DNA of 64,000 nucleotides from positions 27,278 to 91,277 of the forward strand of contig CABYCK010000003.1 in the NCBI GenBank assembly GCA_902517535.1, read 5' to 3'. A program made the translations under genes and the position numbers. A model generated the notes under the pieces. It was not told the origin of the DNA. It did no database searches and saw only the letters and a program-made list of their open reading frames with translations. The DNA comes from an uncultured Pelagibacteraceae bacterium. GTDB taxonomy: Bacteria; Pseudomonadota; Alphaproteobacteria; Pelagibacterales; Pelagibacteraceae. Shown here piece after piece: positions 1-10,449 of the stretch (its first letter is position 1; every line of letters starts with the position of its first letter).

Positions 1-1
1 T

Positions 2-724
2 ATTTGGTTTACTGATTTCTTTGTTGATATTAAATATAGGTCACTAGGTTTTGGAAAACTTTTAACAAAAAAATGGATGAAAATATGCCCAATACAATTA
101 ACAATATGTAACCAAAAATCTTTAAAAGTATTTAAAAAACTAGATTGGTCTTACAATAATAACTTTATAAAAAAAATTAAAGTGTTTAACTACTTAAATA
201 CCATTCCTATTTTTAAAAATTTTAATATTTCACAGTTGTCCATAAAAAATTTTACGAAAGATATAAGTATAGAGAAAATTGAAAATAAAATAATCTCAAA
301 ATTAGTAGAGAAATGTGAAAATAAATACTCAAATGAAAAAACACATTTAATAAGAGATGAAAGTTGGTTTAAGTGGAGAATAATTAATTGTCCTTATAAA
401 AAAGACATTTTCATATTGTATTTCAAAAACGAATATGTGGTTATTCATATATTTAAAAAAAATGGAATTAAAAGACTTAACATAGTTTTTTCTTTAAATG
501 GGATTAACCAAGTTTTATTAAATACAGTTTCTAATTTTTCAAAAAAAAACAACATTGATTTTATGTCTTATATAGGTAAAAAAGAATTTTTTTTGGATGG
601 AAATATACCTGGGCAAAAAAAACTTAATTTTGCTTTTAACTCTGAGAATGCATTACAAGTTCAAGAAATAAGAGAAAATTTAAAAGACTTACAATTTATT
701 GATAGTGATATTGATTTTATTTGA
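2..724 (+). CDS. GNAT-type acyltransferase, 5' end outside window
   Basis: The frame is open from the left edge to the stop at 722-724, so the gene starts outside the window. The first ATG, at 77, is internal. The edge-proximal residues include RSLGFGKLL, which fits the acetyl-CoA-binding motif A of GNAT enzymes. NQKSLKVFKKLDW follows and resembles motif B. The second half contains WFKWRIINCPY and has no fold I can name; similar WR-Y patterns occur in acyltransferases of surface-polysaccharide clusters, but that is inference. It converges on pnp with one base between the two stops. The substrate is unknown. Confidence 0.6.
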   Translation: MWFTDFFVDIKYRSLGFGKLLTKKWMKICPIQLTICNQKSLKVFKKLDWSYNNNFIKKIKVFNYLNTIPIFKNFNISQLSIKNFTKDISIEKIENKIISKLVEKCENKYSNEKTHLIRDESWFKWRIINCPYKKDIFILYFKNEYVVIHIFKKNGIKRLNIVFSLNGINQVLLNTVSNFSKKNNIDFMSYIGKKEFFLDGNIPGQKKLNFAFNSENALQVQEIRENLKDLQFIDSDIDFI

Positions 725-725
725 A

Positions 726-2798
726 TTAAATTGTTGCTTGTTTCATTGATAATTTAACTTTTCCTCTGTCAAATCCAACTACCTTGACCGAAACTTCATC
801 GCCTTCTTTAACAACATCGCCTACTTTTGCTACTCTTTTTGCCGCAAGTTCTGAAATATGTACTAAGCCATCTTGTTTACCTAGAAAATTAACAAAAGCT
901 CCAAATTCCATAATCTTTACAACTTTACCTTTGTAGATTTTTCCCATTTCAGGTTTAGCTATAAGGCTTTTAATAAACTCAATCGCTTTATTTCTTGATT
1001 CTTCATCCGGAGCTGCAACTGTAACTTCTCCTGTATCTTTGACATCTACTTTTGCGCCAGAAGTCTCTACAATTTCTCTGATAGTTGCTCCACCTTTACC
1101 AATAACAGTAGCTATATCTTTTTTATCTACTTTCACTGTTTCCATTTTAGGTGTGTGTTTAGAAAATTCTTTTCTTGAAGATTTTATAGCTTTATTCATT
1201 TCTCCTAAAATATGTTCTCTTCCAGCTTTTGCTTGATCCAAAGCTTTTTCCATAATTTCAAATGTTATACCTGTAATTTTTATATCCATTTGAAGTGATG
1301 TTATGCCATCTTTAGTTCCAGCTACTTTAAAATCCATGTCTCCAAGATGATCCTCGTCTCCTAAAATATCAGATAAAACAGAAAATTTTTCTCCTTCTTT
1401 TATTAAACCCATCGCAATTCCTGCAACAGGTTCTTTGATCGGTACACCCGCATCCATTAAAGATAAAGAAGTTCCACAAACAGTTGCCATTGAAGAAGAT
1501 CCATTCGACTCAGTAATTTCAGATACAACTCTTAAAGTGTAAGGAAAATTTTCTTTTTTTGGTAATGATGAATTAATTGCTCTCCATGCTAATTTTCCAT
1601 GGCCTATTTCTCTTCTGCCTGTTCCAATTCTTCCGCATTCACCAACTGAAAATGGCGGAAAATTATAGTGAAGCATAAAGCTAGATCTATGCATACCATC
1701 TAAACTTTCTAGTCTTTGTTCATCATCACTCATTCCTAAAGTAGTTACAACTAAAGCTTGAGTTTCGCCTCTTGTAAATAAAGCTGAACCGTGAGTTCTT
1801 GGCAAAACCCCCACTTCACATTTAATTTGTCTAACATCTGAAAGACCCCTTCCATCAATTCTTTTTTTGTCTTTTAAAATTGCTGTTCTAACAATATCTT
1901 TTTCTAGTGATTTAAGTTGTGACATTGCTTGATTTTCAGTTACATTCTCGTCTTCAGAGAACATTTCTTTACATCTGGTATCAATTTCTGAAATAGCATT
2001 TGATCTTTTCTTCTTATCGATTTCTTTAAATGCTTTTCTTAAATCTGATTCAAATGTGCTGGTTATTTTTTTCTTTAATTCAGATTGATCAATCTCTTCA
2101 ATTTCCCACTTTGGTTTTCCTGCTTTTTTTGCTAAAGACTCAATTGCTTTAATTATTGGTACAAAATTTTCATGTCCAAATTTAACCGCATCTAACATCA
2201 CTTTTTCTTTCAGTCCTGTGGCTTGTGACTCAACCATTAAAACTGCATCTTTAGTTCCTGCTACAACTAAATCTAATTCAGACTCTTTTAATTCTTCAGG
2301 AGAAGGATTTAGTAAATATTTATTTTCTTTATAACCAACTCTACTTGCGGCTATTGGACCTTGAAAAGGCAAACCTGAAATTGCTAAAGCTGCAGATGAA
2401 GCAATTATTGATAAAATATCTGGCTGATTTTCTCCATCATAAGATAAAACTGTCGGTAATACTTGAACTTCATTCATAAAACTTGCAGGAAATAGTGGTC
2501 TGATCGGTCTATCAATTAATCTTGAGATTAATGTCTCGGCTTCAGTTGGTCTTGCTTCCCTTTTAAAATATCCTCCGGGTATTTTTCCTGCAGCATAGTA
2601 TTTTTCTTGGTAATTAACAGATAATGGAAAATAATCTTGTCCATCTTTTAAATTTTTTGCACCTACTGCAGTTGCAATCACAACTGTTTCTCCACAAGTA
2701 GCTATTACTGCTCCGTCTGCTTGGCGAGCAACTTTTCCTGTTTCTAAAATTATTTTTTTATTATTTATCTCAATTTCTTCTTTATGAATTTTAAACAT
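726..2798 (-). CDS. pnp: polyribonucleotide nucleotidyltransferase (PNPase)
   Basis: Phosphorolytic 3'-5' exoribonuclease that releases nucleoside diphosphates, central to cytoplasmic mRNA decay. At 690 residues it is near the usual ~700. It has two RNase PH-like domains in the first ~540 residues ([16 protein letters not shown] lies in the second), then a KH domain with [12 protein letters not shown] (about 555-612) and a C-terminal S1 domain with GAFVNF and GLVHISELA (about 620-688). Its start abuts and shares a base with the end of rpsO, so it is probably co-transcribed and coupled, as in most bacteria. Assignment is secure. Confidence 0.98.
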   Translation of the reverse strand: MFKIHKEEIEINNKKIILETGKVARQADGAVIATCGETVVIATAVGAKNLKDGQDYFPLSVNYQEKYYAAGKIPGGYFKREARPTEAETLISRLIDRPIRPLFPASFMNEVQVLPTVLSYDGENQPDILSIIASSAALAISGLPFQGPIAASRVGYKENKYLLNPSPEELKESELDLVVAGTKDAVLMVESQATGLKEKVMLDAVKFGHENFVPIIKAIESLAKKAGKPKWEIEEIDQSELKKKITSTFESDLRKAFKEIDKKKRSNAISEIDTRCKEMFSEDENVTENQAMSQLKSLEKDIVRTAILKDKKRIDGRGLSDVRQIKCEVGVLPRTHGSALFTRGETQALVVTTLGMSDDEQRLESLDGMHRSSFMLHYNFPPFSVGECGRIGTGRREIGHGKLAWRAINSSLPKKENFPYTLRVVSEITESNGSSSMATVCGTSLSLMDAGVPIKEPVAGIAMGLIKEGEKFSVLSDILGDEDHLGDMDFKVAGTKDGITSLQMDIKITGITFEIMEKALDQAKAGREHILGEMNKAIKSSRKEFSKHTPKMETVKVDKKDIATVIGKGGATIREIVETSGAKVDVKDTGEVTVAAPDEESRNKAIEFIKSLIAKPEMGKIYKGKVVKIMEFGAFVNFLGKQDGLVHISELAAKRVAKVGDVVKEGDEVSVKVVGFDRGKVKLSMKQATI

Positions 2799-3058
2799 TA
2801 TTTTCTCAAGTTAAGTTGTTTTATTACTTTTTGATAAGACTCAGGGTTTTTCTTTCTAAGATAACTAAGAAGCTTTTTTCGCTTATTAACTGATTTAGTT
2901 AAACCTAAAGTTGAGTGTTTATCTTTTTTAAATTTTTTAAAATGATCGGAAAGTTTTGATATTTTATTAGTTAGAAGACCAATCTGTATTTCTGTTGATC
3001 CTACATCTTTCTGATTGGTGGCTAAAGATTTAATTATATCTTTTTTTTTCTGCATCAT
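2798..3058 (-). CDS. rpsO: 30S ribosomal protein S15
   Basis: Small-subunit primary binding protein that contacts the central domain of 16S rRNA. It has 86 residues (E. coli has 89). Diagnostic stretches are [26 protein letters not shown] and [12 protein letters not shown]. The start is one of two adjacent ATG codons (3058 or 3055) and lies inside the end of rbfA, giving a 29-base overlap. truB, which normally separates rbfA from rpsO, is absent, and the overlap looks like the scar of its loss. Translation is probably coupled to rbfA. Confidence 0.97.
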   Translation of the reverse strand: MMQKKKDIIKSLATNQKDVGSTEIQIGLLTNKISKLSDHFKKFKKDKHSTLGLTKSVNKRKKLLSYLRKKNPESYQKVIKQLNLRK

Positions 3059-3416
3059 TTAACTTTGTCTCTTTAATTATCTTCTCTATCTTTTCAGCAT
3101 ATTCGAATGAGTTATCCTCTACAAATGTGAGCTTAGGAAGAAACTTAATATCTAACCTTTTAGATAGAGCTCTTCTAACAAGATGTGAGTATTCCGTCAA
3201 GGTAGTAACTGTTTCTTTAGTGTCTATTCCTCCTAAAGGTATTACATAAACTCTTGCTGTTTTAAGGTCTGGTGTCATTCTCACTTCAGTTACTGTTATT
3301 AATTTTGAATTTATAGAGGGAATTTTTGCTTCATTCCTAATAAATAGCTCACCTAAATTTTGTTTTACTAGCTCTCCTACTCTTAGTTGTCTTTGTGAAA
3401 ATATCTTTTGTGTCAT
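3030..3416 (-). CDS. rbfA: ribosome-binding factor A
   Basis: Maturation factor for the 30S subunit that helps 16S rRNA 5'-end processing and cold adaptation. At 128 residues it has the single KH-like fold. Matching segments are SQRQLRVGELVKQNLGEL at the N-terminus, VTEVRMTPDLKTARVYVIPLGG in the middle and the LVRRALSKRLDIKFLPKLTF helix-strand, which ends in the conserved D-S/N region. It lies 10 bases after infB in the nusA-infB-rbfA-rpsO-pnp run, and its 3' end overlaps rpsO by 29 bases. Confidence 0.96.
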   Translation of the reverse strand: MTQKIFSQRQLRVGELVKQNLGELFIRNEAKIPSINSKLITVTEVRMTPDLKTARVYVIPLGGIDTKETVTTLTEYSHLVRRALSKRLDIKFLPKLTFVEDNSFEYAEKIEKIIKETKLNDAEKKRYN

Positions 3417-3426
3417 TATTTTTATG

Positions 3427-5616
3427 TTAAATAGACCTTTGAATTTCTTCAGATAAGTACGATTCTATTACATCCTTCTCTTTAAAGTCTATAAAATCTT
3501 TTATACTTATTCCACATTCAAGACCAGTGCCAACTTCTTTTACTTGATTCTTTTCCCTAAAAATACTTTGAATTTCTCCGTTATAAACAACTATTCCATC
3601 TCTAATTATTCTTGCTCTTGATTTGCTTTTTATTTCACCATTAATAACTTTTGATCCAGCAATTTTCCCAGCACTTGAAACTTTAAACACCTTTTTGATT
3701 TCAGCAGACCCCAATATAGTTTCTTTTAAATCTGGTGTGAGCAGTCCAGATAGAGATTTTTCCACATATTCAAGTGCTTCATAAATTATATTAAAATATT
3801 TTATATCTATTTTTTGATCCTCAGCTAATTTTTTTGCCTCTCTATTTGGTTTTACATTAAAACCAATTAAAATTGCGTTAGATGCTTTAGCTAAAGATAC
3901 ATCGGTTTCGTTAATCATGCCGATATCTGACAAGATTATTTTCCCAACAACTTCATTGTGCTCAATTTTGTTAATTGCTGTTTTCAATGCTTCGCTAGAA
4001 CCTTGAACATCTGATTTAATAATAATGTTTAATTCTTCTTTTTTCTCCTTATCGTTATCAAAAAGAGTGGTTTTATCTTTTGGTAAAACTTTTTTTGATG
4101 ATAGGTTGTCTTTTTTAAACTCAGCCATTTCTTTGGCTTTTTCTTCATCTTCGGTAACCAAAAATTCTGCTCCAGCAAATGCTGAGCTATTCATTCCTAA
4201 AATTTCAACTGGCATAGATGGAAAAGCTTCATTTATATTTTTCCCTTCATAATTAATCATGGCTCTGATTTTGCCCCACGTATCTCCGCAAATAAAAAAA
4301 TCTCCCTTACTTAATTTTCCATTCTCTATTAAAATTGTGGATACTGGACCTTTGCCTTTATCTATTTTAGACTCAATTACTACTCCTTTTGCACTTCCAG
4401 AAAAAGATGCTTTTAGATCTAAAATTTCAGATTGAAGTAAAATCGCCTCTTTGAGTTTATCTAGATTAATCTTCTTTAATGCAGAAACTTCGACGAATAA
4501 AGTTTCTCCACTTAAATCTTCAGCAATTAATTCATATTGCATCATTTCATTTTTAATTTTACTTATATTTTTTCCAGGTAAATCACATTTATTTATCGCA
4601 ACAATTATAGGAACTTTTGCTGCTTTAGCATGATTGATAGCTTCAATTGTCTGAGGTTTAATACCATCATCTGCAGCTACAACCAGTACTACAATATCAG
4701 TTATCTTAGAACCTCGCGCTCGCATCTCTGTGAAAGCTGCGTGACCAGGTGTATCGATAAAGGTAATTAATTTGCTGTTATCTGATGTCACTTGATACGC
4801 TCCAATATGTTGAGTGATTCCCCCATGTTCACCCGATACAATATTTGTATTTCTTAAAGCATCTAATAAAGAAGTTTTGCCATGATCAACGTGACCCATG
4901 ATAGTTACGATAGGAGGTCTGATCTTTATTTCGCCCTCTAATTTTTCTTTTACTTTACTAGTTACTAAAATTGGTTGATCTTCTAAAATTGGTTTATGAC
5001 CAAATTCTTTTACGATGTATTCTGCTGTATCTTTATCAATATTGTGATTAATGGTTGCAATTACCTTCATGTTGAACAAGAATTTGATTATATCACTTGA
5101 TTTTTCCGCCATACGATTTGAAAGTTCCTGAATAGTAATTTGCTCAGGTATTTTCACATCTCTAATTACTTTTTTAAATTCCTTTTTTTCCTCTCCCTCA
5201 GGTTTATTTTTTTTTTCTTTTAATCTGGCCCTTTTGACCGAAGCCAAACTTCTTTGTTTAATTTCAATTTCTTCAACATTTAAAGCTCGAGAGACTGTTA
5301 GTTTAAAATCTCTTTTATCAACTGGGCTTTTTAATTTAAGTTTGCTTTTTCCAGACGGTTTATCATCTTTTTTTTTAATAAACTCTTTAGTCGCCTGTTG
5401 TTCTACAAATTTTCTAGCATAGTTCTTTTTTCCCAAATCAGGTAATTTTTGATCATTATGACGAAAAGGTTTATTAGCGACTTTGTTATTTTTGAAAAAT
5501 TTTTTATTTTCTACTGAGAAAGATTTTTTGCCACTTGTGTTTATAGAGCTTGTATCAATTTTCTTTTTGAGATTTGAAGATATAGTAAGTGTTTTCTTTT
5601 TATTTTTGTTATCCAT
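3427..5616 (-). CDS. infB: translation initiation factor IF-2
   Basis: GTPase that brings initiator fMet-tRNA to the 30S subunit and promotes 50S joining. The G1 motif GHVDHGKT is at about residues 241-248, followed by DTPGHAAFTEMRARG (G3) and NKCDLPG (G4). The C-terminal domains include the conserved VGSGIK-like region (VGTGLECGISIKDF). At 729 residues it is shorter than typical proteobacterial IF-2 (about 850-950). The saving is in the lysine-rich N-terminal region before the G domain. It follows nusA after 4 bases; ylxR, often between them, is absent. Confidence 0.97.
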   Translation of the reverse strand: MDNKNKKKTLTISSNLKKKIDTSSINTSGKKSFSVENKKFFKNNKVANKPFRHNDQKLPDLGKKNYARKFVEQQATKEFIKKKDDKPSGKSKLKLKSPVDKRDFKLTVSRALNVEEIEIKQRSLASVKRARLKEKKNKPEGEEKKEFKKVIRDVKIPEQITIQELSNRMAEKSSDIIKFLFNMKVIATINHNIDKDTAEYIVKEFGHKPILEDQPILVTSKVKEKLEGEIKIRPPIVTIMGHVDHGKTSLLDALRNTNIVSGEHGGITQHIGAYQVTSDNSKLITFIDTPGHAAFTEMRARGSKITDIVVLVVAADDGIKPQTIEAINHAKAAKVPIIVAINKCDLPGKNISKIKNEMMQYELIAEDLSGETLFVEVSALKKINLDKLKEAILLQSEILDLKASFSGSAKGVVIESKIDKGKGPVSTILIENGKLSKGDFFICGDTWGKIRAMINYEGKNINEAFPSMPVEILGMNSSAFAGAEFLVTEDEEKAKEMAEFKKDNLSSKKVLPKDKTTLFDNDKEKKEELNIIIKSDVQGSSEALKTAINKIEHNEVVGKIILSDIGMINETDVSLAKASNAILIGFNVKPNREAKKLAEDQKIDIKYFNIIYEALEYVEKSLSGLLTPDLKETILGSAEIKKVFKVSSAGKIAGSKVINGEIKSKSRARIIRDGIVVYNGEIQSIFREKNQVKEVGTGLECGISIKDFIDFKEKDVIESYLSEEIQRSI

Positions 5617-5620
5617 AGCA

Positions 5621-7171
5621 TTACTTGTAAATTATTTCTCTTGCTGACATTATTAATTGGTCAGCCTCTTTTCTTGACAAGGAAAACTCTTCTAAATAGC
5701 CATCAATTCTTATTTTTTTACCTTTAATCTCATCAAAGCCTCCTATTAATTCATCTGAAGATAAATCAGCAAAGTCACTTAATTTTTTAATGTTTTTTTG
5801 ACCTAAAATTACCAACATACCTTGTGTAATACCTTTTAAGTTAATCAAAGACTCTTCTACTCCCAATTCTTTAAGTTTATTTGCAACTTCTTCTTTTTCT
5901 TTAACTAAAGTTTCTTTTGATCTATTAATTAATTCTTGAGCTGTTTCTTCATCTATAGCTTCTATTCTTGAAATATCGTCGGGCGTTGCTTGAGAAATCT
6001 CTTCAATACTAAGAAAACCCTCTGATACTAATAGTTGACCCAAGGTTTCATCTACTTCAAGATTTTTAATCAGCGTTTCGGTCCTATCTTTAAATTCAGC
6101 TTGTCTTCTCTCGGAGTCTTCTTTGTCGGTTAAAATATCTATTTCATAATTGGTCAATTTTGATGCTAATCTGACATTTTGTCCTCTTCTTCCAATCGCT
6201 TTACTCAAATTTTCCTCGGTTAGTATAATGTCGATTCTTTTATTATTTTGATCTATTAAAACTTTTTGAATTTCTGCGGGAGACAAAGACTCTGATATTA
6301 AAGTAGGTAAATCCTCTGTCCATTTAATAATATCAATTTTTTCTCCATGCAATTCATTTACAATTGTCTGTACTCTGCTTCCTCTCATTCCAACACATGC
6401 ACCTACTGGATCAATTGATGCGTCTTGGGAATGGACGCATATTTTAGCTCTACTTCCAGGATCTCTAGCGACAGATTTAATCTCTATTGTTCCTTCGTAG
6501 ATTTCTGGAACCTCTTGGAAAAATAGTTTAGCGAGAAATTGAGGATGTGCTCGAGATAAAAATATCTGATGACCTTTTAGTTCTTTCTTTACTTCATAAC
6601 AATAAGCTTTAACTCTATCTCCTGTTTTTAATATTTCTCGAGGTATTAATTCATCTTTTTTAATTACTCCTTCTGCTTTTCCCAAATCAATTATAATATT
6701 TCCATATTCTAATCTTTTAATTATTCCGCTTAAAATTTGTCCTTGTTTATCAATAAATTCTTCATACTGTCTATTTTTTTCAGCTTCACGAACCCTAGTG
6801 CTAATAACTTGTTTAGCACTTTGAGCAGCAATCCTTCCAAAATCTACTTGGGGTAACTCTTCAAAAATCTTATCACCTACTTTAAGATTATCGTTTTTTG
6901 AGTCATTTTTTTGCGCATCCTTTAATGTAATTTCCCTCGCTGAATCTTCTACAGTTTCAACGATTTCTAATATTTTTTGAATTTTAATTTCTCCATTTTC
7001 TCTATCAATTACCACCTCAATATTATTATCATTACCGAATTTAGTTAAAGCTGCTTTTTGAATAGCACTTTCCATTGAACCAATAACTAATTCTTTATCG
7101 ATTGACTTTTCGTTTGCAACTGCGTCTACAATTCTTAAAAGTTCTAATTTATCTAGTCCTCTGTTTAACAT
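5621..7171 (-). CDS. nusA: transcription termination/antitermination protein NusA
   Basis: RNA polymerase-binding factor that modulates pausing, intrinsic termination and antitermination. The order is an N-terminal RNAP-binding domain, S1 (about 135-200, with GIIKRLEYGNIIIDLG), two KH domains (VGACVGMRGSRVQTI and KAIGRRGQNVRLASKL) and two acidic repeats at the C-terminus, as in other proteobacteria (516 residues). The SD AGGAG at 7184-7180 lies 8 bases before the ATG. An intrinsic terminator abuts that SD, so expression probably depends on read-through (see the separate entries). rimP is missing upstream. Confidence 0.97.
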   Translation of the reverse strand: MLNRGLDKLELLRIVDAVANEKSIDKELVIGSMESAIQKAALTKFGNDNNIEVVIDRENGEIKIQKILEIVETVEDSAREITLKDAQKNDSKNDNLKVGDKIFEELPQVDFGRIAAQSAKQVISTRVREAEKNRQYEEFIDKQGQILSGIIKRLEYGNIIIDLGKAEGVIKKDELIPREILKTGDRVKAYCYEVKKELKGHQIFLSRAHPQFLAKLFFQEVPEIYEGTIEIKSVARDPGSRAKICVHSQDASIDPVGACVGMRGSRVQTIVNELHGEKIDIIKWTEDLPTLISESLSPAEIQKVLIDQNNKRIDIILTEENLSKAIGRRGQNVRLASKLTNYEIDILTDKEDSERRQAEFKDRTETLIKNLEVDETLGQLLVSEGFLSIEEISQATPDDISRIEAIDEETAQELINRSKETLVKEKEEVANKLKELGVEESLINLKGITQGMLVILGQKNIKKLSDFADLSSDELIGGFDEIKGKKIRIDGYLEEFSLSRKEADQLIMSAREIIYK

Positions 7172-7184
7172 TTTAATTGCTCCT

Positions 7185-7211
7185 AAAAAAAAATGGGCTA
7201 AAGCCCATTTT
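7185..7211 (-). terminator. intrinsic terminator / attenuator directly before nusA
   Basis: Read on the minus strand, a perfect 9-bp stem (AAAATGGGC / GCCCATTTT, 7211-7203 and 7198-7190) with a TTTA loop runs straight into a T tract. The tract ends at 7185, and the nusA ribosome binding site AGGAG starts at the next base. The hairpin lies downstream of metK and would end metK messages. It also lies upstream of nusA with no room for a normal promoter between it and the nusA start. It therefore acts as either a read-through terminator or an attenuator for the nusA-infB-rbfA-rpsO-pnp operon. Confidence 0.8.
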
Positions 7212-7232
7212 GATACTTACAAGTTTCAAGCT

Positions 7233-7260
7233 ATTTTAGTGATAATTATGGTTTTTTCAA
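7233..7260 (-). promoter_or_regulatory. candidate sigma70-type promoter upstream of the nusA terminator
   Basis: On the minus strand TTGAAA (7260-7255) and TAAAAT (7238-7233) are separated by 16 bases. Each hexamer matches the sigma70 consensus at 5 of 6 positions. Transcription would start near 7226 and give a leader of about 15 bases before the terminator hairpin at 7211. Such matches are common in AT-rich DNA. The support comes mainly from position: it fills the 97-base space between metK and nusA. Confidence 0.4.
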
Positions 7261-7265
7261 GATTT

Positions 7266-8426
7266 CTATTTAAATAAATTTGTTTTGTCAGTTTTTTCCC
7301 ATGAAAATTCACCCTTATTTGTAGGTTTTCTGCCAAAATGTCCGTAAGCAGAGGTAATTTGATATATAGGATTGTTAAGTTTTAACATTTCTCTGATACC
7401 CCTTGGGGTTAGATTAAAATTTTGATCAATAATTTTTTTTACATCTTGGATTTTATTTTCGTCCCCTTCCGCAAGTTTCACAAAAATAGATAGAGGCTTT
7501 GAAACCCCTATAGCATAAGCCAATTGAATAAGGCATCTTTCTGAAACTCCAGCTGAAACAATATTTTTTGCCAGATATCTAGCTGCATAAGCAGCCGACC
7601 TATCAACTTTTGTAGGATCCTTCCCAGAAAATGCTCCTCCACCATGTGGTGCTGCGCCACCATAAGTATCAACAATAATTTTTCGACCAGTTAAACCTGT
7701 GTCGCCATCTGGACCACCTATTATAAATTGACCTGTAGGATTTATATAAACTTCATTTGTATCTAAATCTTTTATAAATTTTTCAGGTATCGATTTTTTG
7801 ATATATGGCGTAATAACCTCTTTTACTTTTTCTTGATTAAGATCTTCTGAATGTTGAGTTGATATAACAACTGAAACGACTTTTGAGGGTTTATTATTTT
7901 CATATAACATTGTTACCTGACTTTTAGAGTCCGGCTCGATACCCTTTAAAATTCCCTTTTTTCTATCTTCTGCCATTAATCTTAAAATTTTATGAGAAAA
8001 ATGAATTGGTGCGGGCATTAAATCTTCGGTTTCTTTACAAGCATATCCAAACATAATACCCTGATCTCCAGCTCCTTCATCTTTATTGTTTTTTGAATCT
8101 ACACCCATTGCTATATCTGCTGATTGCTCGTGTAAAAATGTTTCAATATTGGCGTTTTTCCAGCTAAATCCTTTTTGGTCATAACCAATATCTTTTATAC
8201 ATTCTCTAACTTTATTTATTATTTCATCCTTTTGTATTTTAGGGCCTCTTATTTCTCCTGCCAAAACAACTTTGTTAGTTGTAGTAAGTGTTTCACAAGC
8301 TACTCTAGAAAATGGGTCTTTTGATAAATACGAGTCTACAACCATATCGGAAATTCTATCACATACTTTATCTGGATGTCCTTCTGAAACAGATTCACTA
8401 GTAAATAAATATTTATTTTCTGTCAT
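7266..8426 (-). CDS. metK: S-adenosylmethionine synthetase
   Basis: Makes S-adenosylmethionine from methionine and ATP in the cytoplasm. At 386 residues it is full length. Signature segments are [14 protein letters not shown] near residue 13, [12 protein letters not shown] (about 116-127, ATP binding), [20 protein letters not shown] and [19 protein letters not shown]. It starts inside the end of lnt (14-base overlap), so no SAM riboswitch precedes it. It is followed by the intrinsic terminator at 7185-7211. In relatives trmB and rimP lie between metK and nusA; neither is here. Confidence 0.98.
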   Translation of the reverse strand: MTENKYLFTSESVSEGHPDKVCDRISDMVVDSYLSKDPFSRVACETLTTTNKVVLAGEIRGPKIQKDEIINKVRECIKDIGYDQKGFSWKNANIETFLHEQSADIAMGVDSKNNKDEGAGDQGIMFGYACKETEDLMPAPIHFSHKILRLMAEDRKKGILKGIEPDSKSQVTMLYENNKPSKVVSVVISTQHSEDLNQEKVKEVITPYIKKSIPEKFIKDLDTNEVYINPTGQFIIGGPDGDTGLTGRKIIVDTYGGAAPHGGGAFSGKDPTKVDRSAAYAARYLAKNIVSAGVSERCLIQLAYAIGVSKPLSIFVKLAEGDENKIQDVKKIIDQNFNLTPRGIREMLKLNNPIYQITSAYGHFGRKPTNKGEFSWEKTDKTNLFK

Positions 8427-9984
8427 TATTTTTTTTAAAAATTAAAAAGATAATTAGATATGTAAATAAAAGAATAAAAAATATCAAATCATTTTTATTT
8501 TTATTGTCATTTATTATAAGGGGAATATTCATTTCGATATTTCCAGCCTCATAATTGTTTAATTTTTTAATTACTTCACCTTTATTGTTGATAATTGCAC
8601 TGATGCCTTGATTTGCTGATCTAACAAGAAACGTATTTTTTTCAATAGATCTAAATATGGCTTTAGCAAAATGTTGGTGTGGACCAATTGAGTTACCAAA
8701 CCATCCATCTTCGGAAATATTAACAATTAGATTTGTTTCTTTATTGCCTCTCTGAGTTAATTCTGGAAAAATCAGCTCATAGCAAATTAAAGGTAAAATA
8801 TTTAAATTTTCGATGGTAATATTTTTTTGGTTTATTCCTTTGGAAAAAGAGCCATGACCTTGAGTAATCTTTTTTAAACCAATTTTATTTAATAAATTTT
8901 CAAATGGCAAAAATTCTCCAAATGGAACTAGCTTATTTTTATTATATTTTTGTAAAACTTCAAAGTTGTGATCTACCAATAATAAACTGTTAAAGTATTC
9001 TCTTGTGTCCTGTTGAATAGTATTAATTCCAAATATAATTTTATGGTTAGAAGAAAATTTATCTTGGATTATTTTTTTAAATTGAGTAATTTCTTTAAAA
9101 GAATATCCGGCAAAAACTCCTTCTGGCCAGACAAAAAGTGTGTTTTTTTTAGGATCAGGATCACTATATCTTATTAATTTATCTAACTTTTTTTTTAATT
9201 CTTCTAAAGACGAATGGTATTCTAGTTTAAAATTAGGTGAAACTACTTTGACATAAACTGAGTCCTTTTTGTTAATGTAGTTGTTCAAACCTTTATTTTT
9301 ATTAATGGAAAATGTTCCAAAAATATAGACTGAAAAGATAAATAATAAAAAAAAACTCAATATAAATAATTTTTTTAAATTACTTTCTTTGAAAAAGAGT
9401 ACAGATGGGACAACAAATATTGTTATTGCGATTAAATTAAATGCAAATAATCCTACAAAATTTAATATTTGCAAAATTTCTACAGTCCAAGACCAACTAT
9501 AACCCCATAAATTCCATGGAAATCCAGTTAAAATTTTTGACCTTAAATAATCTGACAACCCAAATGATGCTGAAAATAATAATATTGATGAGAAATTATA
9601 ATGTAAAAATTGACCTATAATTAAAGTTGTTAATCCTAGAAACAAACCAAGAAATAAGGGTATAAGAATGATTGCAAACGGGATTAAAAACTTAAAATTT
9701 TCATCAAAAGTTAAAGAATATGATATCCAATAAATTCCACTTAAATAAAACCCAAACCCAAACATAAAACCTAAAAGAAATAAATTTTGAAGATAAGGTT
9801 TTTTTCTATAAGTGCTTTTAGATTTTTTTTTTACATATAATGTTAATAAAAAGATTATAGGAAGTATAAAAAAATTTATAATTGATAAATTAAATGGTTG
9901 AAAACTAAAAACTGATAATAACCCTAAAATAAAAGGTGTAATGTATAATACTAGTAATCTGCTATCTAAAAATTTTGATAACAT
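8413..9984 (-). CDS. lnt: apolipoprotein N-acyltransferase
   Basis: Inner-membrane enzyme that adds the third acyl chain to the N-terminal cysteine of lipoproteins. It has 523 residues. Hydrophobic segments fill roughly the first 225 residues, followed by a periplasmic nitrilase-like domain and a last hydrophobic segment near the C-terminus. The expected catalytic Glu, Lys and Cys are visible in [22 protein letters not shown] and [10 protein letters not shown]. The lipoproteins in this window (DolP, LptE and the DUF3576 protein) are plausible substrates. It overlaps metK by 14 bases and abuts ybeY. corC, usually between ybeY and lnt, is absent. Confidence 0.95.
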   Translation of the reverse strand: MLSKFLDSRLLVLYITPFILGLLSVFSFQPFNLSIINFFILPIIFLLTLYVKKKSKSTYRKKPYLQNLFLLGFMFGFGFYLSGIYWISYSLTFDENFKFLIPFAIILIPLFLGLFLGLTTLIIGQFLHYNFSSILLFSASFGLSDYLRSKILTGFPWNLWGYSWSWTVEILQILNFVGLFAFNLIAITIFVVPSVLFFKESNLKKLFILSFFLLFIFSVYIFGTFSINKNKGLNNYINKKDSVYVKVVSPNFKLEYHSSLEELKKKLDKLIRYSDPDPKKNTLFVWPEGVFAGYSFKEITQFKKIIQDKFSSNHKIIFGINTIQQDTREYFNSLLLVDHNFEVLQKYNKNKLVPFGEFLPFENLLNKIGLKKITQGHGSFSKGINQKNITIENLNILPLICYELIFPELTQRGNKETNLIVNISEDGWFGNSIGPHQHFAKAIFRSIEKNTFLVRSANQGISAIINNKGEVIKKLNNYEAGNIEMNIPLIINDNKNKNDLIFFILLFTYLIIFLIFKKNNDRK

Positions 9985-10449
9985 TTAATTGATAAAATTT
10001 AAATATTTTTTTTCTAATTTGTTCATTAAGTTATAATTTCTATCATTTTTATGAGTATAACCAAACAAATGCACAAACCCATGAATCCAGATTTTAATTA
10101 GCTCTTTTTCAAATTTTGTCTTGTTAGTTTTATATCTAACTTTTTTTAAATTTATTATAATATCACCTAAGTAAAGTTCGTTATTTTTTGAAATAATTTT
10201 TTTCAAGTCGTTTTTTTCATAGAATGGGAATGACAATACATCTGTAGATTTATCTTTTTTTCTATATCTTTTATTTAATCTTTTAATTTCTAATGAGTCT
10301 GATAACATTAAAGAAAATATCAATTTTTTATTTTTATACGATTTATCTTTTTTATTAATTAATCTTATTTTTTGATTAAAAAACTCACTTGGGTCTTTCA
10401 AATATTTTCGCCAAGTAAAGTTTTTTAAAATTACATTAACTTTTATCAT
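9985..10449 (-). CDS. ybeY: endoribonuclease YbeY (rRNA maturation factor)
   Basis: Metal-dependent single-strand endoribonuclease of the UPF0054 family, involved in 16S rRNA 3'-end maturation and ribosome quality control. The zinc site is seen as HGFVHLFGYTH near the C-terminus, which keeps the H-x3-H-x5-H pattern. KDKSTDVLSFPF in the middle is also characteristic. It has 154 residues. It overlaps the end of phoH by 14 bases and precedes lnt, the usual phoH-ybeY order. Confidence 0.95.
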   Translation of the reverse strand: MIKVNVILKNFTWRKYLKDPSEFFNQKIRLINKKDKSYKNKKLIFSLMLSDSLEIKRLNKRYRKKDKSTDVLSFPFYEKNDLKKIISKNNELYLGDIIINLKKVRYKTNKTKFEKELIKIWIHGFVHLFGYTHKNDRNYNLMNKLEKKYLNFIN

